This document shows positions 27,647 through 36,215 of a DNA stretch of 64,000 nt, piece by piece. Source of the stretch: Palsa-883 sp963826975 (GTDB lineage Bacteria > Pseudomonadota > Alphaproteobacteria > Acetobacterales > Acetobacteraceae); the NCBI GenBank assembly GCA_963826975.1, contig CAWGZJ010000033.1:124001-188000 (forward strand), in the 5' to 3' direction. The position numbers and the translations under genes are program-made. Under the pieces are notes generated by a model. The model worked only from the letters and a program-made list of their open reading frames with translations. It ran no database searches and was not told where the DNA came from. How positions within the stretch are numbered: the stretch's first letter is position 1; every line of letters begins with the position of its first letter.

Positions 27647-28675
27647 TCACCCGATCGAAGCTGCCGCCGGCATCGAGAAAAACGCCTGCGCCGTGTGCCA
27701 GAACGCCGCACGGTTGCGGCACGTCCCAAGCGCATGTGCCGCGTTCGCGATAATGGCGAACTGCCGATCGCCATTGGGCAACTGGCGGAAGAAATCCCAC
27801 AGATCCTCATTCGTCGCGATACCGTCATATTCGCCGCGCGCGATGCAGACCGGCGCCGTAATCTTCGTCGGATCCACCACCGGCAGGTGCGCGGTCATGT
27901 CGAGATAGGTGCCGGTGGGCACGCTATCGCCATACACCAACTCGGCGTTCGCCAGCGCCGGCGCCACCGCGGGATCGGTGGTGCCGGGCTTGTCGCGCGT
28001 GAAAATGCTCTCGATCATCGCCCGGTCACGCGGACGGCGATTGTGCGACTGGTAGTACGCAAGCTGCTCGGCGCGCTTGCCGAGCGTCGGCGAACCCTTG
28101 CCGGTATAGGTCAACGCGCTCAGCACCAACCGATCGATGTGCTGCGGCGCCGCCATCGCGAACGCCCCGGCCCGTAGCGCGCCAGACGATTCGCCCAAGA
28201 AATGACACCGTGCCTGGCCGGTCTCGTGCGCGATCACCGCCATCGCCGCGGTCAGGTCCGCGACGCCGCTGGCGATGTCGGAATTGCCGTCCGTGCGATC
28301 GGATTTGCCGTAGCCCTCGTGATCCATCGTCCACACGTCATAACCCTGCCGGGCGAACACGTTCATCGTCGAGTATTCGCCGTGCCCCGGCACGTTCAGA
28401 TCCCAACTCGCCAACGCCGCGATCGAGGAGCCGTGCACCAGGAACAGCACCGGCACCGGCTTCGCCCCGGGCCGAGGCGCGCCGACGCGCTTACGATACA
28501 TCGCCAGCTTGATCGTTGCGGACCCGCGGGTTTTCTCCACCCAGTAGTCGTGGCGCCAGATCGCCGCTTCCTCGGCCACCGCCTGCGTGCCCGCCACAGC
28601 GGCGAATGAAGCCCCGACACCGGCCAGCGCGGATCGACGCGATACGGTGGCGGTTTGGTTATGCAACAGCGGCAT
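27647..28675 (-). CDS. Exported alpha/beta hydrolase
   Basis: The 342-residue protein begins with a twin-arginine-like signal (VSRRSALAGVGASFAAVAGT), so export by Tat is likely. The alpha/beta hydrolase fold shows an oxyanion region LFLVHGSS near residue 78, the nucleophile elbow G161-E-S-S163-G, an acidic residue in ARGEYDG and the catalytic His in NAAHALG. The ATG follows GGAGG by 7 bases. The substrate is unknown; esterase or epoxide-hydrolase-like activity is possible. It is divergent from the binding-protein gene at 28931. Confidence 0.8.
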   Translation of the reverse strand: MPLLHNQTATVSRRSALAGVGASFAAVAGTQAVAEEAAIWRHDYWVEKTRGSATIKLAMYRKRVGAPRPGAKPVPVLFLVHGSSIAALASWDLNVPGHGEYSTMNVFARQGYDVWTMDHEGYGKSDRTDGNSDIASGVADLTAAMAVIAHETGQARCHFLGESSGALRAGAFAMAAPQHIDRLVLSALTYTGKGSPTLGKRAEQLAYYQSHNRRPRDRAMIESIFTRDKPGTTDPAVAPALANAELVYGDSVPTGTYLDMTAHLPVVDPTKITAPVCIARGEYDGIATNEDLWDFFRQLPNGDRQFAIIANAAHALGTCRNRAAFWHTAQAFFSMPAAASIG

Positions 28676-28930
28676 GTGGTGTCCTCCCTCTGGATTCCAC
28701 GTTGTTCGGCCTGGGCATTGGTGGGTCCGAGTCCGTCACGAATCGGCGGGCTCGGCGGGCAGCAAACTTGAGCTGGATGGAATACGCGATCGGGCAGCCA
28801 TCCCAGAGAAATATGCACAGCCCATGGTCGGTCGCAACGTCTGATGCCGCCGAAGTCCCTGTTGCCGGCTTGCGCGCCGGTGCGACGTTCCGCCTGATAG
28901 CGGCACCGCATCCGCACCCAAGGACCCGAC

Positions 28931-30433
28931 ATGCGCATCCTGCCATTGCTCGCCGGCCTGCTCGCCCTGACCGCCATGGCCACGCCCGTCAGGGCGCAAC
29001 TCCGCATCGGCATTCAGGACGATCCGGACATCCTGGACCCAACCTTCTCGCGCACCTATGTCGGCACCGTCGTGATGACGGCGCTGTGCGACAAACTGTT
29101 CGATTTCGATGCGAACCTGAACATCGTGCCGGTACTGGCGACCTCGTATGAATGGGCCGACACAAAGACGCTGCTGATCCACCTGCGCCCGGGCGTAACG
29201 TTCCAGGACAACGAGAAGTTCGATGCCGCCGCGGTTGCCTACACGCTGCAACGCCATCTGACCGAAACCGGCAGCTTCCGCCGCAGCGAGATCAGCGCGA
29301 TGGACCACGCCGAACCGGTCGACGACCTGACCGTTCGCGTGGTGATGAAGCAGCCGTTCTCGCCCTTCGTTGCCATCCTGACCGACCGCGCCGGCATGAT
29401 GCTGCCGCCGCGCGCCACACGGGACGGCGGCAAGGATTTCGGCCTGCACCCGGTCTGCGCCGGGCCGTTCCGCTTCGTCGATCGCGTGGCGCAGGACCAC
29501 ATCACGCTCGAGCGCTTCCCCGGCTATTGGAACGCGGCGCGCATCCACTACGACCGGGTGACCTACCGGATCATTCCCGACAGCAGCGTCCGCCTGGCGA
29601 ACCTGCAGGCTGGGGCGTTGGATGTCGCCAACATCGCACCGCTCGACGCCGACAGCGTGAAGCGCGACACAAGCCTGAACCTGATAACGGTGCAAAGCCT
29701 GGGCTACGGCGCGCTGACCATCAATACCGGCGCCTTCCCAAAAGCCGAGACCCCGCTTGGCCGCGATCCGCGCGTGCGCCGTGCGTTCGAGCTGTCGATC
29801 GATCGCGCCGCGCTGAGCCAGGTGGTGTTCGCCGGGATGTACACGCCGAACGCGCAGGCGACCTCGGCGCTTAGCCCGCTCTACGACCCCTCGATCAAAC
29901 CGCCCGCGCGCGACGTGGCAAAAGCGCGGGCGCTGCTGAAGGAAGCCGGGGTCGCCACACCGCTGGTTGTGCCGCTGACGATCACCAACACGCCCCAGGG
30001 CGTGCAGGCCGCCGAGGTGATCCAGTCGATGGCAGCCGAGGCCGGATTCGCCGTCCAGGTCAACGCGATGGAATTCGGCGCCGGCCTCGCCGCGGTGCGT
30101 CGCGGCGACTTCGCGGTGACGCTGGGCGGCTGGTCGGGATTGCTCGACACCGACAGCAACGCCTGGAGTTTCCTGCACAGCGACGGCGCGCTGAACATGG
30201 CGCGCTACGGCAATGCGACGGTAGATGCCAGGCTGGATGCCGCGCGCGCAACGAGTGACCTTGCCGCCAGGCGCGAGCTTTACGCGGCGGTGTGGCGGCA
30301 GGTGAACCAGGACCTGCCGCTGATCTATCTCTGGACGCCGCGGAACATCGCCGGCGTCAGCAACAAGGTTGCCGGGTTTACGCTCCTGGCGGACGGCCTG
30401 TATCGGTTACAGGACGTCCGCCCAGCCCCGTAA
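28931..30433 (+). CDS. Periplasmic substrate-binding protein of an oligopeptide/dipeptide-type ABC transporter
   Basis: A Sec signal peptide covers residues 1-22 (ending VRAQ). The mature 478 residues belong to the SBP_bac_5 family: DPTFSRTYVGTVV..LCDKLF, LIHLRPGVTFQDNEKFDAAAVAYTL split over two strands, and the usual SIDRAALSQ helix. It is intact, unlike the paralogous binding-protein gene at 52875-54478. No permease or ATPase gene adjoins it, so it is an orphan that may serve another transporter. The stop codon lies inside a 16-base tandem repeat. Confidence 0.88.
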   Translation: MRILPLLAGLLALTAMATPVRAQLRIGIQDDPDILDPTFSRTYVGTVVMTALCDKLFDFDANLNIVPVLATSYEWADTKTLLIHLRPGVTFQDNEKFDAAAVAYTLQRHLTETGSFRRSEISAMDHAEPVDDLTVRVVMKQPFSPFVAILTDRAGMMLPPRATRDGGKDFGLHPVCAGPFRFVDRVAQDHITLERFPGYWNAARIHYDRVTYRIIPDSSVRLANLQAGALDVANIAPLDADSVKRDTSLNLITVQSLGYGALTINTGAFPKAETPLGRDPRVRRAFELSIDRAALSQVVFAGMYTPNAQATSALSPLYDPSIKPPARDVAKARALLKEAGVATPLVVPLTITNTPQGVQAAEVIQSMAAEAGFAVQVNAMEFGAGLAAVRRGDFAVTLGGWSGLLDTDSNAWSFLHSDGALNMARYGNATVDARLDAARATSDLAARRELYAAVWRQVNQDLPLIYLWTPRNIAGVSNKVAGFTLLADGLYRLQDVRPAP

Positions 30434-30476
30434 CTATCCTATGCCGTAACTATCCTATGGCGTAACTATCTCGTGC
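30429..30476. repeat. Three tandem copies of a 16-base unit
   Basis: The unit cgtaactatcctatgc is repeated at 30429-30444, 30445-30460 and, with changes at the end, 30461-30476. The first copy contains the stop codon of the preceding gene. The size and copy number resemble the tandem repeat at 60805-60852. Confidence 0.85.
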
Positions 30477-30497
30477 CGTCTCTGTCTTGCGCCGCTT

Positions 30498-31073
30498 CTA
30501 CCGCGCCTCGGTCCAGCTTTCGGAGAACGCCAGCGCGCAGGTGCTGAATGGCCGACCTTCCCGCTGCGTGGCGAACGGGCGGCCCGTGGCCTGGACGCCA
30601 TTGCGGGTCAGCCGCGCGCCGAGCGCGGGAATCAGGATCGTGCAAACGCCATAGGGACGGCCAGGCGTCGCATTTGGCTGTGTATGGATCAGCAGCGGCT
30701 CGCCGATGTCGTACCAGGTGAGCTCGATTTCCTCGTCATGCGTCACCAGGCTTTCGGTCCAGAAATCCCGCACGTCGCCGGAGCGGCTGAACTCCGCGTC
30801 GATCACCGGGATGCTCTGATCGGCGGTATCGGGATTGAGCATCCCCTGGACGGTGGCTTGCAGCCAACGCGCCATCGCGATGTTGTCCGAGTAGATGCGC
30901 CACTGATCCTGGGTGAGTTCGCTTTTCATATACAGCACATGGCCGGGGCCGGCCGGGCCGAGGATGATGCGCCAGAAGCTGGCGTTGGTGGTCGCAGTGC
31001 CGCCGTCGGTTTCGCTCAGGCGGATGAACGGGTTTTCCCCCGTCAGGACGACGTGATTGGGGTCAGCGGACAT
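30498..31073 (-). CDS. Conserved-looking protein of unknown function
   Basis: The ATG at 31073 follows GGGAGG by 8 bases and gives 191 residues. There is no signal peptide, membrane segment or motif that I recognise. The composition is globular, with many aromatic and charged residues (FWRIILGPAGPGHVLYMKSE, WTESLVTHDEEIELTWYD). A Cys in YGVCTILIPALGAR lies towards the C-terminus. The upstream leader holds two strong inverted repeats (31143-31209 and 31262-31314) that could regulate it. Confidence 0.65.
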   Translation of the reverse strand: MSADPNHVVLTGENPFIRLSETDGGTATTNASFWRIILGPAGPGHVLYMKSELTQDQWRIYSDNIAMARWLQATVQGMLNPDTADQSIPVIDAEFSRSGDVRDFWTESLVTHDEEIELTWYDIGEPLLIHTQPNATPGRPYGVCTILIPALGARLTRNGVQATGRPFATQREGRPFSTCALAFSESWTEAR

Positions 31074-31142
31074 GTTGCGTGCCTCCCTGGCGTTCAGCTC
31101 AGGTCCCCATTTTAGGGCATGCCGGGCGAGGCGGCTATGGCA

Positions 31143-31209
31143 GGTCAGTGAAACCCATACCAGTAGCCCTGGTAACTGACCGTTCAGCCGGCGTCGGGCT
31201 ACTGGTATG
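31143..31209. promoter_or_regulatory. Competing inverted repeats upstream of the 30498-31073 gene
   Basis: CATACCAGTAGCCC (31156-31169) is the exact reverse complement of GGGCTACTGGTATG (31196-31209). A second fold uses GGTCAGT (31143-31149) with ACTGACC (31175-31181) and TACCA (31158-31162) with TGGTA (31170-31174). The two folds share bases, so they exclude each other, as in an attenuator or riboswitch-like leader. They lie 70-136 bases before the ATG of the minus-strand gene. Function is inferred from geometry only. Confidence 0.4.
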
Positions 31210-31261
31210 AGTCTCGGTTTGGCGCGGCCGCCCGTTGATTCCCCTGGGCAACCCCGCGCGC

Positions 31262-31314
31262 GATACCGGGCGCCCGAAATGCTGGAAGAGTCAGCATTTC
31301 GGGCGCCCGGTATC
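31262..31314. repeat. Perfect 23-bp inverted repeat with a 7-base loop
   Basis: Arm 31262-31284 (starting GATACCGGGCGCCC) is the exact reverse complement of 31292-31314, separated by GAAGAGT. It lies between two minus-strand genes. No T run follows on either strand, so it is not a standard terminator. It may be a recombination site, a protein-binding palindrome or an RNA foldback. Confidence 0.8.
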
Positions 31315-31502
31315 ACACCATCGGCTGGACGGTACGATCACAGCCAACCCGTCAACGCACAGCGCCGACAGACTTCCAGTGACCAGCCGCACCGCGGTGT
31401 CGTCGGGATTCGTTACACGCGCCGCACACGGGCCGCGGCGACCCGAGTGTCTCCGCTGTCAGCTGAAGACCGAACGGCCGGCGGGTGCCGGCGCCAATGC
31501 GG

Positions 31503-33344
31503 TCAAAGATGCACGAAATCGGTATTGGTCAACGCGACGTTCCCCACCAGCTCGATCTTCATGTTGGCGGAGGTCAGAGCCTCGGCCTTGCCGCCAGTGT
31601 TCACGTAGACGAACGTATCGCCGCCACTGGTCTGCCACCCGATCGAATGGCCGGCGATATTCGTCGCGGACGATGAGAGCGCGGCGACCGACTTGAACGC
31701 GGTACCCAGGCTGGTCAGGTTGATCAGGTCCATCGACGCATGAAAGTTGGTGATGATGTCCATGGCCGACTTTGTCGAGTTGCTTGCGGCGGCGTACTCA
31801 TAATCGTTCACGCCGCTGCCGCCGGTCATGATCTTGGCACCTGGGCCGGCATCGAAATACAATTCGCCGGTCATTCCGGCTCCGTTGATCGTATCATTTC
31901 CACCTAGCCCGTAGATGAATGTCGGGGCGGCCGGCGCGATTCCAGATATCGATGCAAGGTTCACGGTATCGCTGCCGCCGCTGCCCACCACCACGTTCAC
32001 AGGCACAGCCGGGGAGGAAGATCCGGACATCGTGTCGGTCGTCGTTACCGTCAGGGCATAGAGCTTGCCGTTGGCTGCGCCGACCGCATTGGTGGCCGAA
32101 AGCGTTGCGACATTGCTCGATGTGGACAGGGAGAATGCTGCGGCACCGGAGCCGCCGAGCTTGTAGCTGTAGCTGTCCGAGGAAAGCCCGCCCATCTGCG
32201 CGAATTTGGCCAGGGCGGAGCCTTTCACCAATCCGCTGCTCCCCTCGGCGCTCGCCAGGGACGCCAAGATGGGGGACACCGACACGCCAGTTGGCGTCGA
32301 ATTCGGCGGGGGCGGCGGAGGCGGCGGGGGCGGAGGGGACGTCCCGCCACTTCCCGCAGCGTTCCAACCGATCGCGTCTATCTCCGTCAGGTCATTCGTG
32401 GTGACCGCGTTGATCGCCCCGGAGGTCGCATACGCATCGAACGAGTTGTTGCTCACCGACGAAGCCCAATCGCCGGCGTCGCCCCCGGACAACGTGTTGA
32501 ACTGGCCCAGGTTGGTAACGCCGCCGTTCACCGAAAAATATCCGGCCGTGGAGGCGGAGAAATCGCGCGTGCCGGGGGCCGAATAATGCAGCAGGTCCAG
32601 CAGGGAGTAGCTGTTCGCAAGGCCACCGAGCGTTTCGCCCGTCAACATCTGCCGGCCCATGACCTCGGTGATTTCATGCACCACCGTGCCGAAGAAATCA
32701 TAGGTGCCGGATGCCACAGTGCCGGTGGTGGCAGTGTCGCCATAGGTGAACAGCGATGAGGTTCCGAACCCGACATATCCGTCGAGTGACGTGTTGCTGG
32801 CGACCAGGCCCAGCGCCTTGGCCTGGGCCGACGTGACCCAGTCGTTGCCGCCGCTGACCGGGTTGGTCGCGGGAAGCGAGGCAACAACGCTCGCATCCGT
32901 CGCGTCCGTGGCGTCGGCTTTCACGGCGCCGAGGAGGCTCGCATAGCTCGTGGACGTAAGGTAAGTCAGACTCTCCCCAAGGTCGCCGCTGCCCAGGCCA
33001 CCGCCGTCGATCTCATTGTAGCCCACGTCGATCGTGATGGTGACCGGGTCGACGAACTGGGTCTCCAGATAGTTCACGGCGGTGAGGACATCGCTGGTGA
33101 ACCCGGCCGGTGCGGACGAGACGCTTGAATCCCAGTTGATGGCGATCGTGAACGGTGTCGGGGACGCCGGCTCGGCCGGCAAACTGGTTGATGTCGCGGT
33201 TCCCGTGCCTGACGTGCCGCCCGCTGTCGGCTGGTTGTGACCCTTCGCATCCGATGAAATGCCAAGCGGGGAAACGTCCCGCGGGCTGTCCCCGACGAGA
33301 ACCAGCCCCCCGGACGCATGGGTGTTGGGCGGCGGGACTGGCAT
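31503..33344 (-). CDS. Secreted metalloprotease-like protein with an RTX-like C-terminus
   Basis: The 613-residue protein has a zinc-protease-like motif H223-E-I-T-E-V-M-G-R in the first half, as in the NF038122-type metalloproteases that often accompany PEP-CTERM or RTX systems. A run of about eleven prolines (about residue 336 on) separates it from a Gly/Ser/Thr-rich second half. That half contains one calcium-binding nonapeptide-like stretch (YGLGGNDTINGAG) and the FVHL-type C-terminal end of type I secretion substrates. There is no N-terminal signal peptide, which agrees with C-terminal secretion. The ATG at 33344 is the first in frame. No type I exporter is visible nearby. Confidence 0.75.
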   Translation of the reverse strand: MPVPPPNTHASGGLVLVGDSPRDVSPLGISSDAKGHNQPTAGGTSGTGTATSTSLPAEPASPTPFTIAINWDSSVSSAPAGFTSDVLTAVNYLETQFVDPVTITIDVGYNEIDGGGLGSGDLGESLTYLTSTSYASLLGAVKADATDATDASVVASLPATNPVSGGNDWVTSAQAKALGLVASNTSLDGYVGFGTSSLFTYGDTATTGTVASGTYDFFGTVVHEITEVMGRQMLTGETLGGLANSYSLLDLLHYSAPGTRDFSASTAGYFSVNGGVTNLGQFNTLSGGDAGDWASSVSNNSFDAYATSGAINAVTTNDLTEIDAIGWNAAGSGGTSPPPPPPPPPPPNSTPTGVSVSPILASLASAEGSSGLVKGSALAKFAQMGGLSSDSYSYKLGGSGAAAFSLSTSSNVATLSATNAVGAANGKLYALTVTTTDTMSGSSSPAVPVNVVVGSGGSDTVNLASISGIAPAAPTFIYGLGGNDTINGAGMTGELYFDAGPGAKIMTGGSGVNDYEYAAASNSTKSAMDIITNFHASMDLINLTSLGTAFKSVAALSSSATNIAGHSIGWQTSGGDTFVYVNTGGKAEALTSANMKIELVGNVALTNTDFVHL

Positions 33345-34366
33345 GCTGTCTCAGCCAGGAGGCAGTCCCACGGCCAGGACATCGCCACCCGGCCAGGGGG
33401 AGTAACTCAGGTCACCAGGGAGTTTGTGAGCATGTCTATCGGCGTGTCGCATCGTTCAATCCTGATCTTGACCTGTTGTCCCCCACCTCGTCGCCGTGCT
33501 CGCGGCCGGGCAGGGAATCGCGCCGTACGCCATAAGGCCCTGCGGTGGGGCTGTCGAGACACACCGCGTCCTGAAAGACACACCCCGGCACCGTATTCGC
33601 GCAAACCTTTCAGCTTGGTTAGCAACCAGAAAAACGGCGCGGCGTAGGGGTTGCACGGCCCGATGTGAACGAAAGGAGCACCGGCGCGCGGGCAAATCTA
33701 TCTCGTTCGGACACGCACGAAATGCCGACTCACGCAATGCGATGTCGTGACGGTGAACCAGGATGTTTGGAAGGTGCGACAACGTCCGTCACCGACGGCA
33801 ATCGCGCAGATGCCACATCTTGCTCTGAACTCAGACCAACCGGTGAAACGCGTGGCGCATCGCCTGCGCCACAAAAATTGGAAGATTGGTGCCAAATACT
33901 ACCGGCGAAAGTGATCTTCCTGCCGGCACCATGACCGAATGGGTGGGGGAACGGCTACAAAAGCAACCCGCGACGGTACCCCGCCGTCATGGTCTCTCCT
34001 CAATCAACTCAGCGGAGACCAGGACGGCATTGATTGAAACGTCTGCCCGATACGGCAACCTTGGACGGGAATTAAACCGGCGGCCCGCATGTTTCTGAAA
34101 GGACTTCGTCCAAAGCAATTTCCGCCACGCGGAACCGGAGAAGGCTGCGTCGAGCGCCGCGCCCGCACGCGATCCTCACCCCCGGTCCGCGAGCGCCCCG
34201 GTTCTCACAGAATTGCCCAGCACATTGGAAGCCCGCCCGTCCGGAATCAGCGCACCGAGACAAATTCACGAGGTCTAGAGATCCCTGGCAGGCTGGGTTT
34301 TGACGCGGAGCGGCGCGCGATCCCGGCAAGGATCGGGCGCCTGCGGCACAACGGTCGATCTATGGA
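33345..34366. other. Intergenic region of about 1 kb without a convincing gene
   Basis: Only short frames without ribosome binding sites or family resemblance are present on either strand. One clear hairpin occurs at 33852-33872 (gtggcgca / tgcgccac, five-base loop) without a T run. I found no repeat-family member or IS sequence here. Confidence 0.5.
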
Positions 34367-35116
34367 TCAGCCCCGACGTTGCCGCTGACGCCAGCGCGCC
34401 ACGCCAAGGCCAGTCAGCGCCGAGCCCAGCAGCAGCATGCTGGCTGGTTCCGGTGTGTCTTGGCGGGTGGTGCCGCAACCGGCGGTGCATACCACGGAGC
34501 CCGTTTCGCTGAACGAACTATAGCTTGCGGTCTGGAATTTCCCAATGAAATCCGAGAAATCCAGCGGCGGAACGGCCGTGCTGCCGAAATCGACCGTCAC
34601 GGAAAAGTTGCCGGTGGTGGTCGGATCACCGTGCGTACCGGTGTGGGTCGGGTCTTCCAGGCCGCCATTGCCGCCGCCATTACAGTTCGAACCACCGTAG
34701 AGGCAAACGCTAACGGTAGACGACTCGAGGTTCGTGTTGGTCGTTGCGGCAAAGACCGAACCGTTATCTGTCGCTGCCGATGATGCCGGCGACGTATCCC
34801 ACCCGAGCGAGGTGAAGCGAAGGTCTCCGGTATACGTGCCGCTGGTCGTGTTGGTCACGTCCATCTGGAACGTCACCGAGTTGGTACCGAAGACGAAGTG
34901 GGAGAAATCGGCCGTCGCTGACGCCGTGACTCCCAGAGCCGGCGAACTGGTAAAGTCAACCGTGAAAGCCGATGTCGCGGTGATCGACTCGGCCTTGGCG
35001 GGCACCGCCAATGCGGCCGCCACAACGGCAATGGCTCCGAGTTTGACCGCCGTGGCACGAAGGATCCTTGGAACCCCGGCGACGGCTGTTACGGCGATCG
35101 AGGGCGTCGTTGGCAT
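34367..35116 (-). CDS. PEP-CTERM sorting domain protein
   Basis: This 249-residue exported protein has a signal peptide (hydrophobic core LGAIAVVAAALAVPAKA, about residues 26-42), a Ser/Thr/Gly-rich beta-type body, and a C-terminal PEP-CTERM signal. That signal is TPEPASMLLLGSALTGLG followed by ARWRQRQRRG. Such proteins are sorted by exosortase (EpsH/XrtA-type) and are linked to exopolysaccharide or biofilm matrix. Four Cys in the body may form disulfides. AGGAAG lies 8 bases before the ATG, and a sigma-54 promoter lies 37 bases upstream. Confidence 0.9.
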   Translation of the reverse strand: MPTTPSIAVTAVAGVPRILRATAVKLGAIAVVAAALAVPAKAESITATSAFTVDFTSSPALGVTASATADFSHFVFGTNSVTFQMDVTNTTSGTYTGDLRFTSLGWDTSPASSAATDNGSVFAATTNTNLESSTVSVCLYGGSNCNGGGNGGLEDPTHTGTHGDPTTTGNFSVTVDFGSTAVPPLDFSDFIGKFQTASYSSFSETGSVVCTAGCGTTRQDTPEPASMLLLGSALTGLGVARWRQRQRRG

Positions 35117-35152
35117 GTCAAGTACTTCCTAGCTGAAACCTAACTGCAACCG

Positions 35153-35169
35153 TGCAACCCCCGTGCCAG
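35153..35169 (-). promoter_or_regulatory. Sigma-54 promoter of the first PEP-CTERM gene
   Basis: On the minus strand the bases read CTGGCACGGGGGTTGCA, an exact fit to the -24/-12 consensus (TGGCACG, four bases, TTGC). The start codon is 37 bases downstream. A CAAATCAATGAGTT motif (35185-35198, plus-strand reading) lies 16 bases upstream and is repeated at the same distance before the second promoter. PEP-CTERM genes are known to be controlled by the PrsK/PrsR two-component system with RpoN. Confidence 0.85.
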
Positions 35170-35911
35170 TTTCAAACATGCAAGCAAATCAATGAGTTAT
35201 AAGAAACGTTATCCCTGCGTTAAATTCTCGTGTAAAGTTTTCCGACGCGTTAATCTAGCACCAAGCACCTGTAAATCTCCCAGAAGGCCGGGTAACCGCC
35301 CTCGCAGACTACGCGATTCGACAGCAGCGTGCTGCTGGTCACTAAAAAGAGACGAGAAAAAAATAAAAGAGAGAATCATCAAAAATACTAAAATTGCGCT
35401 GATTTCTGTCAAAACAGCAGAGGCAACTCCCTTCACAGGGCAGCAAAATCGATGCAGCCGACATCCCTACGCGCCCCGTGGCCGAACAGTGAAAGAATTG
35501 TGTAAGATTTTCCGACACTCCCCATGGATGTCGCCGCCCGCGGCGGTGGCGAAGTTGGCTGCCGGGGCTCGCCGCAGGGCTCTTCGGGCAGGTTGTGGCC
35601 CCTTCCGCACGGTTTGGAATCGCCCTCGCCGGGCGTCTCGCCAACGGTCAGACGGAGACATCGGTAATGTGGCGTGAACTTGAAATGGCTAGCTCGCCAG
35701 GTACTTCGACCGTGGGGACCAAGATCGTTTTCGTACGGTCCGGTGCCCCCCAAGCTGCTCGTCGGACGACAGCCCCCAGCGTCAGCTCCCGCCACGCACC
35801 CCGGCTTAAGGGTGAGGCCAATCTCCCCGGGGTATGGAAGAGAATGTCACTATCAATGACACCGGCGCCCCGGTGACAGCCGGATCCCAATGCGCAAACC
35901 GCGCCACGTTG

Positions 35912-36215
35912 CTATCCCGCCGGCGGCACCCTGGCCTCGGCCAGCGCCGCGGCTTGCCGTTCCGCCAGCGCCGCCGCATCGAAATCCGCGATCAGCCCGT
36001 GGAACAGCCGGGACCAGTTCAACTCCGCCTTCAACCGCAGGAACACCCCACCCAGCCCGATCGCGGAGCGGTCCATCAACACGAACTCCCGCGGCGGCTT
36101 CACCCCGCCGGTGCGCTTCAGCCCCGCATGCACCTGCTCGGCCACCGCGCGGCCAAACATCGGATCGTCGGTTTCCTGGATCCGCCGCACCCTATCCTCG
36201 CATAGCGGCTCGTAA
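35912..36215 (-). pseudogene. 3' fragment of an AarF/ABC1-kinase-like gene
   Basis: About 100 codons match the C-terminus of the intact gene at 40064-41410, from YEPLCEDRVRRIQ to the stop. All the roughly dozen base differences I compared are synonymous, except the last codon (Gly against Ala). The match stops abruptly at about 36215, where a transposase fragment begins. No kinase core remains, so it cannot be functional, but the substitution pattern shows it was a working gene until recently. Confidence 0.9.

Larger units (their letters stand above)
35153..36215. repeat. Diverged duplicate block, copy 1 (promoter region plus 3' end of aarF)
   Basis: This block is co-linear with 39316-40362. 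It holds the sigma-54 promoter, about 740 bases without an accepted gene, and the last 100 codons of an aarF-type gene. The part 35170-35911 shows patchy similarity to 39333-40063 over its whole length, including a stretch that would encode a short hydrophobic peptide from a GTG in both copies. That frame is broken in copy 1, so I do not call it a gene. Confidence 0.75.

Noticed and set aside
33852..33872. Hairpin gtggcgca/tgcgccac as a terminator
   Set aside because: No T run follows on either strand and no gene ends next to it.
35467..35911. Minus-strand frames in the duplicated block (for example with PCGRGHNLPEEPCGE)
   Set aside because: Two different frames are about equally conserved between the block copies, and no ribosome binding site or family supports either. 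I describe the region but do not call a gene.
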